The notes: generated from the letters alone by a model not told the origin. Positions 1 to 9,183 are shown, numbered from the stretch's first letter. The stretch is DNA of 64,000 nt from Promethearchaeota archaeon (GCA_019894975.1 JAGXNO010000011.1:1-64000); one strand, 5' to 3'. Numbers and translations: made by a program.

Positions 1-1735
1 CACATGAGCCAACGTTTACTAGACATCCTCTATCAAAATCTCCTGCAAATCTGTCATATAAAGTTTTACCCTCTTCATCTTTTACAAGGCCAATATCCAT
101 TGCACCACAACCAGACACAACAACAATGTAATTTCTTATTAGGAACTCTTCTGCCATTTTGTATAATTCTTGGATTTCATGAGCATAATTACCACATCCT
201 ATAATAGCGACTATTCCCGGAATTTCCCCTAGAACGATTGGAGCCCCTACATTACGAATTTCGGTGTCCATGATTGGTCCTCTTCCCGATCTACAGTTAT
301 ATCTCTCTGTCTTGATATATTCCCTTCCCGCATATTGAATAAGAGTTAATGGAGAAACATCCTTCATACAATCTGATTCGCATCTACCACATCCTAAACA
401 ATCATGGAATATACTTTCTAACACTGAAAAATCAACATCCTTTGCTAAATTAATACCTTCTACAAGAGCTAGATCATTTGGACAGTTTCTTTGGCAGTTT
501 CCACAACCATTACATCTCATTGCCATATCTTGACATCCCTTTTCATCGGGAACGCCACTTTTACCTTTTCTTATTGGTTTGATCTTAAGTGATGTTTCTG
601 CTGCGACTTCACCTGCTTTTATTGGATCTAATATCAAAACACCATCCATCTTCCCACTTACTAAATCATCAACAATTTCCATCATTGGATCATCTGTCCT
701 ATCGGCAAAACCTCCCATGATTTTTTCGTTGGTGGTAATATATGGTGCTCCAACAGCTTTTGATTCCTCATATGTTCTCAAATTGACACATTGTTCATCT
801 ACCATCACTACGTCAGCTAAACCAGAACGAATGTAGTGTAATTGCCTTGAATAAGAACCAATAATTTTTGCCCCTTCATAGTAGCGAGTAAGATCATGAG
901 CAGTACAACAAATTGCACCTACATCAATCTTATCTTCATAACCTTTTTCTCTAATATAGTCTACTAGTTCAACTCCAGGAGCTACGTTATGTCCAATCAT
1001 TAATATAGTTGCTTTATTCTCCGTATCCATAGTACCCATTCCTAATTCTACGATAGGTGCTTCAGGATCTCCCACAGGCATCCCGTAAGCAGCTATTTGT
1101 ATAGCATCAGAAATTTCCATTCCAACTGAATCACATAAACCAGCAAGGAAGCTTTTTGCTTCGTAATCAAGATAACTTGATTCTTGACCTGTATGACCTG
1201 CGGCTAAGAGCTGGGTTAAAGTATAATGAACATATTCCATCGCAGTCTCCAAGTCTTCTAAGTTCTCTGGCTTCATACCAAGTACCAAACGAGTATGTGG
1301 CATTTCTACGGCAATATTGTTCCCAAAATTAATTGGTACATTTCCATATTTCTCCTTTAACCAGTGAAGTAAATGATCGCCGTGTGCTGAATGACACGCT
1401 GCACCTATACAGCATGCAATTTCAACAATTCTTGCTTGTTGTGTTTCCATGTTTATTCCGCATGCACCAGTTCTCCCTTTAGAAAGATTACACTTACCAT
1501 ATGTACATAAACAACACATATCACAAATGGGCATATAGAAAGGTTTATATCGATCCATTAGCTTGAAAAACCATGATCTTAGATCTCTAAGCCCAGGAGC
1601 AGGAGTAGGTCCCATAGGTTCCCATTCTGTCTCATCACCATAAGAAATCCTTCCAGTAGTCAGTTCAAAGCCTTTAATCGAGCCAAGAGGTCCTTTATAT
1701 TCGTCAATCTTTATTTTTGCGCCTTTTTGTTCCAT
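1..1735 (-). CDS. cdhA: CO dehydrogenase/acetyl-CoA synthase alpha subunit (partial)
   Basis: This is the N-terminal 578 codons of the archaeal CODH/ACS alpha subunit; the 3' end lies beyond the window edge. The protein interconverts CO and CO2 at a Ni-Fe-S centre in the archaeal Wood-Ljungdahl pathway. Visible motifs are an N-terminal cysteine cluster (CDMCCLCTYGKC, then GACGI) that ligates Fe-S clusters, the CCIGAACHSAHGDH stretch with its cluster ligands, and two ferredoxin-like 4Fe-4S motifs (CNGCGNCQRNCP and CLGCGRCESDC). The ATG at 1733-1735 is the only plausible start, because an AT-rich non-coding stretch lies upstream. The other Cdh subunits are presumably to the left of this window. 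The family assignment is firm. Confidence 0.95.
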   Translation of the reverse strand, partial: MEQKGAKIKIDEYKGPLGSIKGFELTTGRISYGDETEWEPMGPTPAPGLRDLRSWFFKLMDRYKPFYMPICDMCCLCTYGKCNLSKGRTGACGINMETQQARIVEIACCIGAACHSAHGDHLLHWLKEKYGNVPINFGNNIAVEMPHTRLVLGMKPENLEDLETAMEYVHYTLTQLLAAGHTGQESSYLDYEAKSFLAGLCDSVGMEISDAIQIAAYGMPVGDPEAPIVELGMGTMDTENKATILMIGHNVAPGVELVDYIREKGYEDKIDVGAICCTAHDLTRYYEGAKIIGSYSRQLHYIRSGLADVVMVDEQCVNLRTYEESKAVGAPYITTNEKIMGGFADRTDDPMMEIVDDLVSGKMDGVLILDPIKAGEVAAETSLKIKPIRKGKSGVPDEKGCQDMAMRCNGCGNCQRNCPNDLALVEGINLAKDVDFSVLESIFHDCLGCGRCESDCMKDVSPLTLIQYAGREYIKTERYNCRSGRGPIMDTEIRNVGAPIVLGEIPGIVAIIGCGNYAHEIQELYKMAEEFLIRNYIVVVSGCGAMDIGLVKDEEGKTLYDRFAGDFDRGCLVNVGSC

Positions 1736-1992
1736 TTTAAATTCACTTTATTTTTTGAATTGTTTATAGATTTTTTTTGAATTTAATAATTATAATTGTT
1801 ATAATTAATCCCATAAAATAAAAGCTATTGATTAACTTTTAAAATGAATTAGGACAATTTATTTATGGATATTTAGTGTGAAATTTCACACAAGCTTTTA
1901 GATACGTTTTTAGTTCTTATTTTGGTAAAATATCTAGGTTTAATACAATTCCTTAATTACCAATGAAAAGGACGGGGATATATGATTAGAAA

Positions 1993-2892
1993 ATGGTAAA
2001 TATTAATCTAATTAAGGCTTATATTGTTGTTGTTTGTTCTTATGCACTTGCATTTTTTGTAGCAATTTTAGTAGGGATGATGACCATTACTTTCCATCCA
2101 CTTGTGATGATCTTATTTGCAGATTTAGCGGCAACATTGGTTATTTTTGTCATAAGTACGATAATAAAAAACACTAGCTTATATGATCCCTATTGGAACA
2201 TTGCTCCTTTAGTGATTGGATTTTACTTCTTAATCTTTCTTGAAGGACCAAAACTTGATAATATACGTTATATCATTGTATTTATTCTCGTAGCAATTTG
2301 GTCAATAAGACTGACATATAACTGGTTAAGGGGATGGCGCGGATTAAAGCACGAAGACTGGAGGTATATGTACTACAGGGATAAGATGGGAAAGAAATTT
2401 TGGTTCATAAATCTTACTGGTTTACAATTAATGCCAACTATTTTGGTTTATCTTGGAACCATTTCTGTATACCCCGCGGTTTCATTGAGAAAAAATTCAT
2501 TGGGTATCCTTGATCTTGTTGCCATCATTATAACGCTAGGATCGATTCTCTTAGAAACAATAGCAGATCAGCAAATGTATAATTTTATTAAAAATCGTGA
2601 AAATTCTGACCAAATTATAAATCAAGGCTTGTGGAAATACTCAAGACACCCTAATTATTTAGGAGAAATATTGTTTTGGTGGGGTTTATTTATTTTTGCC
2701 CTAGCTTCTGATCTCAATTTCATTTGGGCTATAATTGGACCTCTTTCTATTACGATTCTTTTTAATATTGTGAGTATTCCCTTGATAGAAAAGCAAAAAT
2801 TAGAGAAGAGACCTGACTATGCCAATTATAAGAAACGAGTTTCAAGGTTAATACTGTGGTTCCCAAAGAATAAAGTTCAAAAAGAAGACTGA
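1993..2892 (+). CDS. DUF1295 / steroid 5-alpha-reductase-like membrane protein
   Basis: A 299-residue integral membrane protein with about seven hydrophobic segments. The C-terminal half carries the family signature: an N-W-R-G-W-R-G-L-x-H-E-D-W-R stretch near residue 115, then QGLWKYSRHPNYLGEILFWWG, typical of DUF1295/isoprenylcysteine-methyltransferase-like/5-alpha-reductase proteins that reduce or modify lipids at the membrane. The substrate cannot be told from the sequence. The ATG follows an in-frame TAG closely, and a purine-rich GGACGGGG lies about 15 nt upstream, rather far for a ribosome binding site. It is a single-gene unit facing away from cdhA. Confidence 0.8.
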   Translation: MVNINLIKAYIVVVCSYALAFFVAILVGMMTITFHPLVMILFADLAATLVIFVISTIIKNTSLYDPYWNIAPLVIGFYFLIFLEGPKLDNIRYIIVFILVAIWSIRLTYNWLRGWRGLKHEDWRYMYYRDKMGKKFWFINLTGLQLMPTILVYLGTISVYPAVSLRKNSLGILDLVAIIITLGSILLETIADQQMYNFIKNRENSDQIINQGLWKYSRHPNYLGEILFWWGLFIFALASDLNFIWAIIGPLSITILFNIVSIPLIEKQKLEKRPDYANYKKRVSRLILWFPKNKVQKED

Positions 2893-2972
2893 ATAAAAAA
2901 AGTTGAAAGTGAATGTCAACTTAAATCTCATTTAATTGAATCATTAAATCCTAAAAAAAATTCGAATTCTTT

Positions 2973-3263
2973 TTATCCCGAAGGTGAAACAACGATCTCC
3001 ATTGAGCTTACATTATTTTCACGACCATCCTCGCCTTTAAGTTGCTCTGTAGAAATGCGAATATCTTTATACACCGTTCCTTTCAAAAAGCGATTTTTTA
3101 GAATCTCACAAATATCGACGGCGTGAGAAATCGCTCTACCGCGAGCCTTTACTGTACAATCTTCTCCTTTATTCAAGATCATCATCACTGCCATTACATA
3201 ATTCATCGTAGGACGACGCCCTACGAAGACTGAGTTTTCTTGACCGTTCTCTTTTTTTCCCAT
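2973..3263 (-). CDS. albA: Alba DNA/RNA-binding chromatin protein
   Basis: A 96-residue Alba-family protein, an abundant archaeal nucleic-acid-binding dimer that coats DNA and RNA. The diagnostic FVGRRPTMNYVMAV strand-helix and the basic KARGRAISHAVDICEILKNRF helix match the family well. The KARGRAIS segment contains the lysine/arginine positions that contact nucleic acid; in many relatives a lysine here is acetylated. Length is normal. The C-terminal tail ends in a hydrophobic strand plus PSG. It is convergent with the DUF1295 gene. Confidence 0.93.
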   Translation of the reverse strand: MGKKENGQENSVFVGRRPTMNYVMAVMMILNKGEDCTVKARGRAISHAVDICEILKNRFLKGTVYKDIRISTEQLKGEDGRENNVSSMEIVVSPSG

Positions 3264-3331
3264 TTTCTCTGAATTGTTGTTTTTTTACTCTCTATATTAA
3301 TAGGTTATTTTATGTATTATGATTTAAATTC

Positions 3332-3568
3332 TTGTGGATTACAAGATTTGTTGTGATTCTTTTGGTTCTCACATATTTTACTCAATCTTATAATAATGAT
3401 ATTTCAATAGAACATATTGGTTCTTTTCCAAACCATTCAACAAGTAACTTTAATTATGTATCTGAAATAGTGAAGTCAAAATTAGATAGTTATAAATCAT
3501 TAGTTAAAATAATAGAAAGGATTTCAAGAGAAATAAATTTAGAAACATCATCTATGCCTAAAGAGTAG
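3332..3568 (+). CDS. Doubtful small ORF with an N-terminal hydrophobic segment
   Basis: A 78-codon open frame starting at GTG 3332, just after an in-frame TAA. The first about 18 residues are hydrophobic and could be a signal peptide or membrane anchor; the rest is polar and basic. It lies divergently from alba, shares that gene's upstream region, and its last 11 nt overlap the end of the convergent V4R gene. No Shine-Dalgarno sequence is visible and no family is recognised. It may be chance. Confidence 0.2.
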   Translation: MWITRFVVILLVLTYFTQSYNNDISIEHIGSFPNHSTSNFNYVSEIVKSKLDSYKSLVKIIERISREINLETSSMPKE

Positions 3569-4151
3569 AAAGAAAGTCAGAAACATTTTCTTCGGATTCT
3601 TCATCTATTAAACCGGCATCTATTTCTCCACCGATATAATTGAATCTGTAAGTACACTTTTCTTCGTCCAATAAGGCACATCCGATTTCTTCTCCATCAA
3701 CATCCATTTTTAAAATGTCAAATAAACCATTGAATATCCCTTGGTATAATAAACAAATGTTTTTTGCCATGATGTTGTTTGATTCTTCGCAAGCAAGCGA
3801 ATCTTTAACATCTATTATAATATGATCTTTTTTAAACTTACCAAGTATATGACCATATCCCATGAGTTCTAATGCTTCAAGTGATACTAGAAATACTTCT
3901 TTTCTCGTTGCCATAGACTCACTTTCCCAATCTTTACTAACAAAGAACTTTTGCATAAATACTCTACCTAATGACTTACCTACCCAAATAAGTATATCAT
4001 CTGCGTTTGTGCCTGCAAATTCGGAGAACTCAATTATATCAAGGGGTCTAAGCATTAACAATTTCATATCTTTCTTTTTATCCCCAAAAAATAACTGCCC
4101 TTCTTTTTCATCAATCATTATTTGTAAATCTTTTTTCAGCCTTTTCGACAT
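3558..4151 (-). CDS. V4R-domain protein (putative small-ligand sensor)
   Basis: A 197-residue protein that resembles the V4R (4-vinyl reductase) ligand-binding fold, seen in bacteriochlorophyll 4-vinyl reductase and in predicted hydrocarbon-binding regulators. The supporting pattern is LMGYGHILGKFKKDHIIIDV, then DSLACEE, a hydrophobic GIFNGLFDIL helix, and a late E-E-K-C-T-Y-R-F strand with the typical cysteine. There is no fused output domain. In the family these proteins bind small hydrophobic ligands; the ligand here is unknown. The start is ATG 4149-4151 with an AGGGGA ribosome-binding-like sequence about 6 nt upstream and a TATA element further up. Confidence 0.6.
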   Translation of the reverse strand: MSKRLKKDLQIMIDEKEGQLFFGDKKKDMKLLMLRPLDIIEFSEFAGTNADDILIWVGKSLGRVFMQKFFVSKDWESESMATRKEVFLVSLEALELMGYGHILGKFKKDHIIIDVKDSLACEESNNIMAKNICLLYQGIFNGLFDILKMDVDGEEIGCALLDEEKCTYRFNYIGGEIDAGLIDEESEENVSDFLSTL

Positions 4152-4188
4152 TTTTATCCCCTAAATCGATTCTCACAGAGGTTTAATA

Positions 4189-4205
4189 AATTTTTATAAA
4201 GATGT
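4189..4205 (-). promoter_or_regulatory. TATA-box promoter of the V4R gene
   Basis: On the minus strand the sequence TTTATAAAAA (4200-4191) is a good archaeal TATA box. It lies about 40 nt upstream of the V4R start codon, which places a transcription start roughly 15-20 nt before the ATG, with a purine-rich AGGGGA in that leader. Spacing is consistent with an archaeal promoter; the transcription start is inferred. Confidence 0.5.
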
Positions 4206-4310
4206 TATTTCTTATAATAGAAATTTAAGTGCCTAGATATTTAAATTTAATGATTCTATCATTACTGTTCAAAATTTACCCTAATCGAGAGAATAATTTT
4301 TAAAATATTT

Positions 4311-5309
4311 TTAATCAGCCATCAGATCGAAGATTGTCTGAACTGTTGATTCAATATTATGATTGGTTTTTACTGATGTAAATAAGAATTTCCAGTCTCG
4401 ATTCTTTATTCTATCAAACTCAAAATAATTAAAGACTTCTTCCCTTAAATTCTGAAGTTGAGCATCAGATTGTTTTACTAAATCACTTTTATTTCCTAAT
4501 ATTAATAAGGGGACAGCATCCAATTCATTGCTATTTAAAATATTCCAAAATTCTTTTTTTGCTTCTTCAAATCTTCTCTGATTTGCAATATCTAACATGT
4601 AAACTAGGATATTAGAATCTTGTAACCCTTTAAGCCACCTAGATCTAAAACCTAATTGTCCAGGCATGTCCCAAATAGCCAACAAGCCACCATATTCTTC
4701 AATATATTCAATTTCAAATTTGCGAGTTGGTGTAAAGAAATTCTCGTTGAACTCTCCTGTTTTCAATAGACGTACAAGACTTGATTTTCCGGAATTATCA
4801 ATCCCAAAGAGAAAAACCTTAAAGAATGCGTCTCTCTGGAAGTAATGCTCAATTTCGGGTGTTTTTTCTACGACTTCGTCACCATATCTTCGAAGGTCAA
4901 TGAACATTGAAATTAATAAATTATCAATTTCCATCTCCTCATCAAAAGAATACCCGTTCCCATTATTGAGCAATTCACACAATAATTCTTCAAATATCTC
5001 TTTATAATCATAAGGGTTGTCTTCATCCTCAAAAATTAAACCCACAATTATTTCTTCATTTATACAGGACGTATAGATATTAAAGTCATTAATATATTGA
5101 GCAATTGGCGTATCAATTTTGAAATGATTTGCTGTTTCACAGGAAGAAGGAGTAATTTCATTATCGGTTATTTTTTCTTGATCATGCCCTTTAATGATAT
5201 TGTTAACAAGGGTTTTATTATTGGTATTAATAATTTCTTTGGGATAACAGTAAATATTAAGATCCTCTAAATCTTTTTTACCCTTGAATAAAAAAATATC
5301 GCGTAGCAA
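4311..5309 (-). CDS. Arf-like small GTPase with N-terminal longin-like region
   Basis: A 332-residue protein in two parts. Residues about 1-155 are non-GTPase; the segment around 80-140 (EEIIVGLIFEDED followed by an amphipathic helix with FEELLCELL) looks longin/profilin-like. Residues 163-332 form an Arf/Rab-type GTPase: P-loop GIDNSGKS at 169-176, Walker-B/G3 DMPGQ at 214-218 preceded by Trp as in Arf proteins, G4 NKSD at 273-276 and a G5-like TSVK. All nucleotide-binding residues are intact. No lipidation motif is obvious. The start is TTG 5309: no ATG or GTG is available between the upstream in-frame stop and it. Eukaryote-like GTPases fused to longin domains are known from Asgard archaea; the trafficking or signalling role is inference. 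Confidence 0.82.
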   Translation of the reverse strand: MLRDIFLFKGKKDLEDLNIYCYPKEIINTNNKTLVNNIIKGHDQEKITDNEITPSSCETANHFKIDTPIAQYINDFNIYTSCINEEIIVGLIFEDEDNPYDYKEIFEELLCELLNNGNGYSFDEEMEIDNLLISMFIDLRRYGDEVVEKTPEIEHYFQRDAFFKVFLFGIDNSGKSSLVRLLKTGEFNENFFTPTRKFEIEYIEEYGGLLAIWDMPGQLGFRSRWLKGLQDSNILVYMLDIANQRRFEEAKKEFWNILNSNELDAVPLLILGNKSDLVKQSDAQLQNLREEVFNYFEFDRIKNRDWKFLFTSVKTNHNIESTVQTIFDLMAD

Positions 5310-5489
5310 TTGTATTTCCGAAATTCTTAATTCCTATATGGTTGAAAATCAAAAGTACTTAAAAAAAGTTTGGAATCTTGCAGAGGTTGTATACTTTTAA
5401 AGTTTTCGGTTTAGCTTATAAAAGACAAACACCCTAATGGATTTGAGAAATGAATAATAATATTAAAATTTAAAAATTGAATAAATTGA

Positions 5490-6914
5490 TTAATCCTCTT
5501 CTTTTTCTGCTGGTTCTTCTGATGGAATTTCTTCTTTTTTATCTTCAGGTTCTTCTTTTGGTTCTTCGCTTTGCTCAGAACTTGGTTGCTCAGTTGGTTC
5601 AGGTTCACCTTTAGCGCCTACAGGAGTTTCGCAATGGGGGCATTTACTCCATCCAGGTCTTAAAGCATATCCGCATTTCACACATTCTTTCAGATCCGTG
5701 TCTGGTTCCCATTCAGGAATATCTAAGCCTCCCTGTCTCTTTCGAGCCAAGTCCTGTAAGTCTTCTTCAGTCCAAACTTCCATACCTTCAGGTAAGCCAG
5801 TTCCTCGTTCAGTAGCAAATTTGTTTAATTCATCCTCTGTCCATGAAGGCATATCTGGTTGGGATTCCATTCTTTTTTGAGCTTCCGAAGCTAATTCTTC
5901 AGCGGTCCACACTTTAATTTCTTGACCTCCGGGAGTTCTCATTGCACCTGTTTGTTGAGGTGCCGTCTGTCCCGGAGCCTGTGGTTGTTGAGAGGGTGCC
6001 CCCGTAGAGGGAACATTACATGATTCGGCAGAAAATCTTAATAATGCTTCAAAGCATCTTGAATTTTGATTTGGATCTTTCCCCTCGTCAACTAATAGTA
6101 ATAATGTAGTCTTTTCTGCATTTTGAGGGACTGCAATGCCGCAAACGGCTATATCCGAAGAAATTCGGTTTGATTCCAATCCTGAAGTTATTCGTCCCAT
6201 TGAATTTATTAATTCATCATCTTTCATCAAAAAATCACATATTGGATCTCCATGTCTCTGATACGCTTCCTGATATTTCGCAAGGTGATTTCTTGTTAAT
6301 GTTGAGTCTAAAGAGGTAATAATTGCACTGACATAGGAATATATTTGAGATTTGGGTTCTTTTTGAGACTCATCAAGCTTGTATCCACCCAAATCAATAG
6401 TTCCCATAATTGGAGCAAAAAGTGGTTTCTCTCCCTTCATTTTCCCAAAGATTGTTGACCGTGAGAGAAGAGATTTAACTTCACCATAATATGCAATAGA
6501 GGTATCTAATAGTTCTACTTTCTTGTCGAAAACTATGCGAGGGACAGTACGAAATAGAACATCACCCCAAGGCATTTCTTTTACAGGGATTATAGCAACA
6601 CATGTCTTTTCAATTAATTCTTTCAAGATTTTAACGTAATTCTTTAACTCTTTTTTTAAATCTTCGTACTCCTCGTTAGCTAATTCCTCATTTGCTCTTT
6701 TTTCGAGTTCCTTAAATTTTTCCTCATTTACTTTCAGATTACCTCCAAAGGATTTAACTTCACCTACAATATTATCTTTCATTATTGCAGTTGCGCTTTC
6801 AATCGCTTTTTTCTGGAAATCTGTAAGTTCATGTTCTTCGCTTGGTACTAAGTAATCAGCAGGGTCAAATTCCAGCTTATTTTGGAACACTTGAAAAAGT
6901 TTCTGTTCTGACAC
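5490..6914 (-). CDS. Zinc-ribbon protein with tryptophan (WTxEEL) repeats
   Basis: A 474-residue protein of unknown function. Residues 1-300 form a conserved-looking globular part with an acidic helical segment at 60-105. Residues 301-330 are a Pro/Gln/Gly-rich linker. Residues 335-402 carry a short repeat, VWTAEELASEAQKR, SWTEDELNKFATER and VWTEEDLQDLARKR, with Trp at 336, 358, 381 and 402. A zinc ribbon follows (CVKC at 411-414 and CPHC at 425-428), then a Glu/Pro-rich acidic tail. No signal peptide or membrane segment is seen. The layout suggests an adaptor or scaffold protein (inference). It lies just upstream of the GTPase gene on the same strand, with a 180-nt gap. Confidence 0.75.
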   Translation of the reverse strand: MSEQKLFQVFQNKLEFDPADYLVPSEEHELTDFQKKAIESATAIMKDNIVGEVKSFGGNLKVNEEKFKELEKRANEELANEEYEDLKKELKNYVKILKELIEKTCVAIIPVKEMPWGDVLFRTVPRIVFDKKVELLDTSIAYYGEVKSLLSRSTIFGKMKGEKPLFAPIMGTIDLGGYKLDESQKEPKSQIYSYVSAIITSLDSTLTRNHLAKYQEAYQRHGDPICDFLMKDDELINSMGRITSGLESNRISSDIAVCGIAVPQNAEKTTLLLLVDEGKDPNQNSRCFEALLRFSAESCNVPSTGAPSQQPQAPGQTAPQQTGAMRTPGGQEIKVWTAEELASEAQKRMESQPDMPSWTEDELNKFATERGTGLPEGMEVWTEEDLQDLARKRQGGLDIPEWEPDTDLKECVKCGYALRPGWSKCPHCETPVGAKGEPEPTEQPSSEQSEEPKEEPEDKKEEIPSEEPAEKEED

Positions 6915-7071
6915 TTCTTTTCCCTTTATTTCCTTTATAATTTTGAATAATAGATATTTATAATTATAGCAACGGAATGAATATAAAAATTTATTTGAAT
7001 CCGGTATTTATCGAAATTAAAGAGAAAATAATATTTTACTTCTTTAAACTTGAGTTACCAGAGAAAAAATT

Positions 7072-8124
7072 ATGAAGAATCCAAACAACCAAATAAAGAA
7101 GCAAGTAAATGATATAGTTGTATATTTTGTATCAACAATACCAGATCCTGCTCGAAATTACATTTCAGAAAGATTGCGTGATTTCAAGAATGTAAACCTT
7201 GTATTTAGAACTAAAAATTCAAATGAAAGTATTACAAACTCGGTTTCAGACGCCGATATTTTAATAGGGTGGCGTCCATCGAAAGAATTATTGTCTAACG
7301 CTTCAAAGGTTAAATTATTTATAAATCCCGGAGCAGGAATTCAGCATTTATTGACCTTGTTTAGAGAAATAAATGAAGAGAGAGAAATCTTACTTATCAA
7401 TGGGCACGGAAATTCATATTTTGTTGCTCAGCATGCTGTAGCACTTTTACTCACCCTTATGAATAAAACTATCCTTCATCATGAATGGATGCAACAAGGA
7501 AAATGGAGAACTGGTGATAATGATGCAATTTCCATTCCATTACGATTCAAAAAAATAGGTTTCTTAGGATATGGGGCAATAAATCAGAAAATTCATAAAT
7601 TTTTAAGCGGATTTGATGTCGAATTTTCAATACTAAGAAAGCATTGGGATAAGCAGAATTCACCTATGCCAACAGAAGCAAAGAGATATGAATTTTCGCA
7701 TCTCCATGATTTTCTTAATGAAATTGAAATACTAATTATAGGGATTCCTTTAACAACAATAACAAGGAAACTGATTAAAAGAGAAGAATTAAACCTTTTA
7801 GGAAAAGAGGGATTAATAGTAAATATTGCCCGAGGAGACATTATAGATGAGGAGAGTCTTTATGATTGTTTAAAGGATAAAATTATAACTGGGGCTGCGA
7901 TTGATGTATGGTATGATTATACACCAAAAAGTGATGGAGAAGGTAAAAAACATCCTTTTCATTTTCCATTTCATACTCTTGATAACATAATTCTTTCACC
8001 TCATAGAGGATACTCACCATTCAGTGATTTATTACGATGGGATGAGGTAATTGAGAATATAAAGCGAATGGCTCAAGGAAGGGATGACTTTATTAATGTT
8101 GTGAATTTAGATGAAGAATATTAA
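7072..8124 (+). CDS. D-isomer-specific 2-hydroxyacid dehydrogenase family protein
   Basis: A 350-residue NAD(P)-dependent dehydrogenase of the D-2-hydroxyacid/formate dehydrogenase superfamily. The N-terminal substrate domain carries NPGAGIQHL; the Rossmann part begins with GFLGYGAINQKI, in which the third glycine of GxGxxG is Asn. The catalytic Arg is in NIARGDIIDEESL, and the catalytic His in LSPHRGYSP near residue 310. The usual Glu of the DVxExEP motif is not evident: the region reads DVWYDYTPKSDGEG. That recalls formate-dehydrogenase-like members rather than lactate dehydrogenases, so the substrate is open. It is a stand-alone gene divergent from the zinc-ribbon gene. Confidence 0.82.
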   Translation: MKNPNNQIKKQVNDIVVYFVSTIPDPARNYISERLRDFKNVNLVFRTKNSNESITNSVSDADILIGWRPSKELLSNASKVKLFINPGAGIQHLLTLFREINEEREILLINGHGNSYFVAQHAVALLLTLMNKTILHHEWMQQGKWRTGDNDAISIPLRFKKIGFLGYGAINQKIHKFLSGFDVEFSILRKHWDKQNSPMPTEAKRYEFSHLHDFLNEIEILIIGIPLTTITRKLIKREELNLLGKEGLIVNIARGDIIDEESLYDCLKDKIITGAAIDVWYDYTPKSDGEGKKHPFHFPFHTLDNIILSPHRGYSPFSDLLRWDEVIENIKRMAQGRDDFINVVNLDEEY

Positions 8125-8632
8125 AAAGTAGATTTAATTTTAAATAGATCTTACTAATCATAATTATTTCAAGAGTAGAGTCTTATTTAATATTTTTTAC
8201 CCAAAAATTATGATAATTGTGACTAAATTTTTTAATTTTGTTTAACTAAATGTCTATTAGAATTAAAAATCTCTTCATGACAATTTAATTAAATGAAAAA
8301 TGTTTATTCAAATTCAAATCTAAATTGAAATGATTCAAAAAAACTTTGATATAAATTAAAAATTTTTTATTCAAGTATATAAATCCCAAAAACACCCTTA
8401 AATTTAAGGAGTAGAGCATTGTTTAAAAAATTAACGTATTAATAAACATTTTGGAATTGGAAAGACATGACAAAATAGTATTGCTTTAAATATATTAATG
8501 CGGTAAAAAAAAATGTTTATATATTATCATATCATCTTTATTCATGTAAAAAAAATTGTGGTTAAAGGCGATTGTTTGTAAAAAGGTTCTAGGCAGTATG
8601 CCGAATCTTGATTTTGAATGAGGAGAAATGAT
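8125..8632. other. AT-rich intergenic region
   Basis: About 500 bases with no convincing gene on either strand. It is very AT-rich with many stops in all frames. The right part holds TATA-like sequences serving the ribbon-helix-helix gene and a short imperfect inverted repeat (GGCA-gta-TGCC at about 8592-8602) just before its start, which could be an operator. I see no tRNA, snoRNA-box pair or long repeat. Confidence 0.5.
8517..8526 (+). promoter_or_regulatory. TATA box upstream of the ribbon-helix-helix regulator
   Basis: TTTATATATT is a strong TATA-like element after an A-run. A second one, TTTAAATATA, lies at 8485-8494. Either would give a leader of about 80-120 nt before the regulator's start codon, long enough to hold an operator for autoregulation. 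The call rests on sequence likeness only. Confidence 0.4.
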
Positions 8633-8923
8633 ATGAAAATTGTCACCGTTAATATACCTGAAACTTATCTCGAAAGTATACAGAGATTAATTGGGGAGGA
8701 TGGATTATATCCTTCACGATCTGAATTAATTCGTGTTGCCGTGCGGGAATTTTTAATAAAAGAGTTAAAAAGGGCAAACGAAATGATAAGATATAAAGAA
8801 GTCGAGGTTGAGGAACTCGATGATGAGAACTTTGTTCGTGTACCTGTTGAAAAAATGGACGAAAATAACGAACCTGTTCGAGAATTCAAGACTTATAAGA
8901 TAATTAAAAGGCTTGAATATTAA
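8633..8923 (+). CDS. Ribbon-helix-helix (CopG-like) transcriptional regulator
   Basis: A small DNA-binding protein of about 96 residues. The N-terminal KIVTVNIPETYLESIQRLI beta strand and helix, followed by YPSRSELIRVAVREFLIKEL, is the classic ribbon-helix-helix fold in which strands from a dimer insert into the major groove. The C-terminal half is charged and strand-rich (EVEVEELDDENFVRVPVEK) and may bind a ligand or partner. An in-frame ATG exists at 8618, but AGGAG at 8621-8625 sits 7 nt before ATG 8633, which decides the start. It is monocistronic, with a TATA element upstream and a hairpin-plus-T-run downstream. Confidence 0.85.
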   Translation: MKIVTVNIPETYLESIQRLIGEDGLYPSRSELIRVAVREFLIKELKRANEMIRYKEVEVEELDDENFVRVPVEKMDENNEPVREFKTYKIIKRLEY

Positions 8924-8949
8924 GTTTTCAATGAATTTTTAGGTTAGTA

Positions 8950-8986
8950 AGGAAAACTCTTTCCTCATTTTCTTTTTTTTTAATTT
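8950..8986 (+). terminator. Hairpin plus T-run terminator after the RHH gene
   Basis: AGGAAA (8950-8955) and TTTCCT (8960-8965) form a perfect 6-bp stem with a 4-nt loop, followed by a T-rich tract with nine consecutive T (8972-8980 region). Archaeal termination mainly uses T-runs, and the hairpin may add to it. It lies about 25 nt after the stop of the regulator. Confidence 0.55.
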
Positions 8987-9183
8987 TGCTTGACGTAAGG
9001 TTGAATAGATTCTCAAATGTGATTTATATAGATAAGAGATTTAATTTAGGGCAAAATTAAAACAGTTGAGATATTATGATTGTTATTTATAAGTAATTAT
9101 GTATTTAAGGAAGAAATAAATTAGATATTAATATTAAACTCTAAGATATAATTCAATTAGAAGGAAACAAAGAGGTAATTTTC

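Noticed and set aside
4..204. A 66-codon plus-strand frame at the left edge
   Set aside because: It lies antisense to the strongly supported cdhA coding sequence and has no domain or start signal of its own.
8125..8632. Small RNA gene or tRNA in the long intergenic region
   Set aside because: No cloverleaf, no C/D or H/ACA boxes, and no GC-rich island was found; the stretch is uniformly AT-rich.
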